DNA from: Vespula vulgaris
Lineage: Eukaryota; Arthropoda; Insecta; Hymenoptera; Vespidae
Length of the DNA: 64,000 bases
Assembly (NCBI RefSeq): GCF_905475345.1
Contig: NC_066608.1
Coordinates: 1,080,001 to 1,144,000, forward strand
Reading direction: 5' to 3'
In this document: piece by piece, positions 60,290 to 64,000 of the stretch
Layout: every line of letters begins with the position of its first letter
Numbering within the stretch: the first letter of the stretch is position 1
Notes under the pieces: model-generated
What the model saw: the letters and a program-made list of their open reading frames with translations, nothing else
The model's database searches: none
Told to the model about the DNA's origin: nothing
Translations under genes and position numbers: made by a program

Positions 60290-63200
60290 TTACATATGTA
60301 TCTTTAATCCAATGCATTCTTTGCCAATTGCTGCAACTTCACAAATTCTGCATAATGAATCTTTATACTGTGGTTGATAACTTGCTCCACAAAGTGGACA
60401 TTTCACTTCTTGTTTTCCTCTGTAAATTGGTGTGAATGTGCTTGCACATAAAGAGAATGGATTATGTTCATCGTATGCTAATTGATGCTCATCTGTCGGA
60501 TTCTTATCACATGCCTGAGAGAAAAAAATATAACAATTGAATTTCTTCCAAGTTTTGTCAAGTGTATACATACAGTAATAAATACAAAATTTACCTGTAA
60601 AAGTTTCCGAACTTGCTGTGCTAATTCAGGTTTTGGACCAAGTTCAAGCAATCTTCTAGCGAAGGAACCAGCAGTTTTATAATTCTTCAACTTGAAAAAC
60701 ATATTAGCAGCTATTCTTAAAGTTAAAATTTGATGGACCGGTTGTAGATTACAATGAGTAAAATACGCCGCCATTTCACAAATTCGTTTTTGCTCTGCTA
60801 TTGTATTTTTTGGCAAATTTTTTCTTTCCGTTTCCATTTTTAAACCTAAAATATATTCTCGACATATCTGAATTAGTTGTTGAGCTTCAGCAATATCTTG
60901 TCTAGTATCTACAATTAATAATGGAATGCTAAGTAATATTGCTTGGAGTTTTTCTATAGCTTCTGCAAACTTCCCTCCTGTTGTTAATTGATAACAGACT
61001 TGAAGTCTTTGAACTAAATCTGTAAGATGTAATCCAACTGCAGGTAAATTACTTTTGGGTGTAGCATCTTTCCAATTTCTTTGAGGATATCCATATAAGG
61101 ATAATATATTTGGTAAACATGCAAACGATGTCTTGGAACGAGCATACGTACTTAAGAAGAGGGATTGATACGGTGCAAATTCAACTATACCGACTTGATT
61201 ATTCAACAATCTGAAAGCTGTTTCAAAAGATCCAGCCAATATATGATCTACAGTTAGCTGAGAATTATTGATCCAATGTTGCGTTGGCGACACTCCTCTT
61301 GTTGGAAGAGCATAATAACCATCTTCAGATATTGGCATTGCATTTTCAATTTCAGGAGGAAGATCTACATCTTCAACATCCCAGCCTGCAGTTTCTTCAC
61401 CTTCTACAATAGCGTCTACGTCAATACCTTCTTCATCGTCAATTCCTAACTCTTCGTCGTTGCCCCAACCGTCTGCAACTATGGCAGTATCATCTTCTGG
61501 AGCCAAAGCTGCAGCCACTTGGCTCTTGCCACGAGACATCATTGCACCTTCGAAGAATCCTTTTGAAACAGTCAAGAGTGGCCAATTATTTTCAGCTTGT
61601 TGAATAGGTACTGGTGGATGGAAATATACAGCTCCTTTTTCAAGAGCTGAAAGTTCATCTTGCATGGAACTATATTGAATGTCATCATCCTCGTTTGAAA
61701 TTCCATGAATTTTCTCTGTGACATAAGCCAACGATGCTTGTCCCGAGTTCTACAATACAATGGTAAACATAAGCAAATCGCAATACATATATAATATTTT
61801 TAGAGGTGATAGGAATTAATATTTATAAGTATACCCTTAGGATCTTTGCTCGTTCGTAAATATCACCAAGTAGTAAACTGCCTTGATACTGTCCAGATAC
61901 GTCTTTTCGAATTTCTGCGATCTTTATCATTTTACGTAATTTTTCTAAATTGCCAGTAATGAGATAAAGAAATGATAATTTCTCAAAATTCTTGGTTCTT
62001 TGATAACACATTTCAACAACTTGATGATTGCCTTGCATTAAAGCAGCTTGTGCTAAACTTTCCCAACACGTTTTTTGATCTAAAGATCTTGCTGCCTCCA
62101 AGGCTACTTCAATATTACCACATTCAAGCGCAAGCCCGAATCTTGTCTTTTCATCTTTAACGAAATGTAATGCAACTTCTGGATACCCTTTTTGTTGCAA
62201 ATATGCTATTATGGATTGACCGACGAGATTTGCTGTACGAACCATATGCAATACTTCTTCGTATTTTCTGTTAATAAGAGCTAATTTGAATTTATATTCT
62301 GTTGGATCTATACGTAGGATTCTTGGTCTACATTCTCTGTCAAGGCAATATACTTGATTTCCTTTCACTCTCGTCACATAAATTGGTAAATCCAATGTAC
62401 GAATAATACCACGATCACCATTATTAATTGCATATTTTATATGATTGCTAGTAGTATATATAAATACTCCAGAATCATCCCAAGCTCCTGATTTTACTCT
62501 TGTATTTTCATGAATGGAGCATAGAGATTCTAATCTGCGATTGCAAATATTAACAGTGTGTTTAGCCAATAGAGCAACATGAGACATGTCATTAGACCAA
62601 ACAACATATCTACATTTTGAAATCTTTACTTCAGCTAAAGTTCTTTTTTGTTGGACATCAAACAGCGTGACTTGGTCTGCATCTCGTAGAACTAACATGC
62701 CCGTGCCAGCATAAAATATTTCGTCGCAATTTGGAATCTGTACTTTCTTTGTTACCTCATTTTTTAGATTTTTTATGACCAACTAAAAAAAAAGAAAAAT
62801 TGTTATTATCATTTAATCTACAAGCGATGTGTACCTTATAGATAAGAAATTGTCATACGGAATATGCTCTATCTAAAACTGCGAAACGATTCCTAGCAAC
62901 CCAAATGGCAGTAACACCAGAGGCACGTTTCGTATCAGCATCTATATTGGAATCACTTTCACGTGGTATCATATAAAGATCGTAAGTACTATTCTCTATA
63001 TTAGCCGGCAATCTTGTACATATCAGAACAGCATTTTCAGCTTGATTGTACGACATACTGTACGGAGGTATCTTTCCTGGACTACGAATTTGCATCACAG
63101 AGGTATCTTTTGAAGTGGTGAAATCTAATTTGCGAAGGAAACGTTCCTTCACATAGTACAGAAGATTTCCATAGACTGCATAAGCTGGTCGTTCCCTCTC

Positions 63201-63738
63201 TAATTTAAAGATTATCATACCAGAGTCATGACCAGCTGCAAACAAATTTAAAGTAGGATGTGCAGCGAGTATCCAAAATTTTTCATGTTCTCTTCTAAAT
63301 GTATGCAAGCATGTACGCTTTGTCATATCCCATACTCTTATGCTTTTATCTTCAGAATTAGATAGAATTAAATCCTGTCTCGGATGGAATAGAACACATG
63401 AAACGTTATTATAGTGACCTCTGCAAGTATCTACCTCCCAAGCTTTAGCATCATTCATGCGCCACATCTTAATTTGACGATCATCTGCTCCAGAGACAAT
63501 TAATGGTAATGTCGGATGGAAATAAGCCCAGTTAACACCTCTGTCATGACCTTCCAAAACATGTTTGACTACAGCATCAGCTTGCCCAAACAGATCTGTA
63601 GCCCCAGGATTTTTTAAGTGATCTTCTAAACCACCTGGTCCAGGTGCTACATTTTTTTTACGTAATCCAGATATGTCCCAAACTCTAACAGATTGATCCA
63701 ATGAAGCTGATACAATGATATCTTCGGTTGGATGAAAT

Positions 63739-63769
<31 letters not shown>

Positions 63770-64000
63770 TTAAAACGCAAATACAAGTACGACTCTGCCA
63801 ATTCCAGATACGTATAGTCTGGTCATCAGAAGCACTGAGAATCCATGGATACTCTTGATGAAACATTGTAGTTCTAATATAATCCAGGTGGCCTAATAAT
63901 GTAAAAATACACCTACGTTGCTTATAATTCCATACTTTGATTTTATAATCATCGCCACCAGATACAAACAGAGGTTGTTGACTATGGAAACATATTCCTC
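60290..64000 (-). CDS. alphaCOP: Coatomer subunit alpha (alpha-COP), 5' part outside window
   Basis: Exons 62859-64000 (incomplete at the window edge), 61835-62782, 60595-61749 and 60290-60514 join in phase. The visible part starts inside the N-terminal WD40 propeller ([20 protein letters not shown]), so roughly 55 residues are missing by comparison with known alpha-COP. Further WD repeats follow ([57 protein letters not shown]). Next are the second propeller and alpha-solenoid ([40 protein letters not shown]), an acidic linker ([15 protein letters not shown]) and the C-terminal epsilon-COP-binding domain ([16 protein letters not shown]). Alpha-COP is part of the B-subcomplex of the COPI coat; its propeller reads KKXX retrieval signals for Golgi-to-ER transport. 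The last domain has CPLC and CRIC pairs that may bind zinc. Confidence 0.97.

Noticed and set aside
1..64000. tRNA, rRNA, snRNA or CRISPR structures
   Set aside because: I looked for T-loop motifs, rRNA cores and spaced identical repeats and found none. CRISPR is not expected in an animal genome, and the 20-bp minisatellite has no spacers.

Overview
This is a eukaryotic, almost certainly insect, nuclear window. The genes are split by short AT-rich introns with GT-AG borders. The recognisable proteins (HCF, alpha-COP, NDUFB9, a Ric/Rit-type Ras, a MADF-BESS protein) read as insect orthologues. A hymenopteran (bee, ant or wasp) is my best guess from the AT-rich, GA/CT-microsatellite-dense, CpG-rich intergenic DNA; that is inference.

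Layout. Positions 1 to about 36,300 hold no gene I can support. The stretch is packed with GA/CT, AT and trinucleotide microsatellites, and at least ten places carry old, diverged local tandem duplications (units of about 100-370 bp). A GC- and CpG-rich block at about 24.4-29.1 kb, with GAC, CAC and CTCGA arrays, looks like a promoter/5' UTR zone of an unidentified gene. From about 36.3 kb the character changes to AT-rich and gene-dense. In order: a MADF-BESS regulator (-, 36471-37739), NDUFB9 of respiratory complex I (+, 39012-39650), a Ric-like small GTPase (+, 40547-41598), a type II membrane coiled-coil protein resembling Golgi GOLM1/CASC4-type proteins (-, 43653-46857), host cell factor HCF (-, 52358-58482), and coatomer subunit alpha (-, 60290 to beyond 64000, N-terminus outside the window). 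I rebuilt exon structures by hand; phases agree at every junction.

The genes do not form a pathway. HCF is a chromatin scaffold, alpha-COP builds the COPI coat, NDUFB9 is mitochondrial, and Ric is a signalling GTPase. The MADF-BESS gene and NDUFB9 are divergent and share about 1 kb of 5' sequence. Ric and the Golgi-like gene converge.

The observations most worth a second look are: an uninterrupted protein-like exon with its own poly(A) signal inside an intron of the Golgi-like gene (45500-45760), beside a decayed Tc1 transposase; a Taspase1-type site in HCF, with no vertebrate-style HCF-PRO repeats seen; the series of decayed tandem duplications; a 30-bp perfect palindrome; a regular 6 x 20 bp minisatellite; and a sharp compositional boundary near 35.5-36 kb. 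I found no clearly novel multi-gene system.
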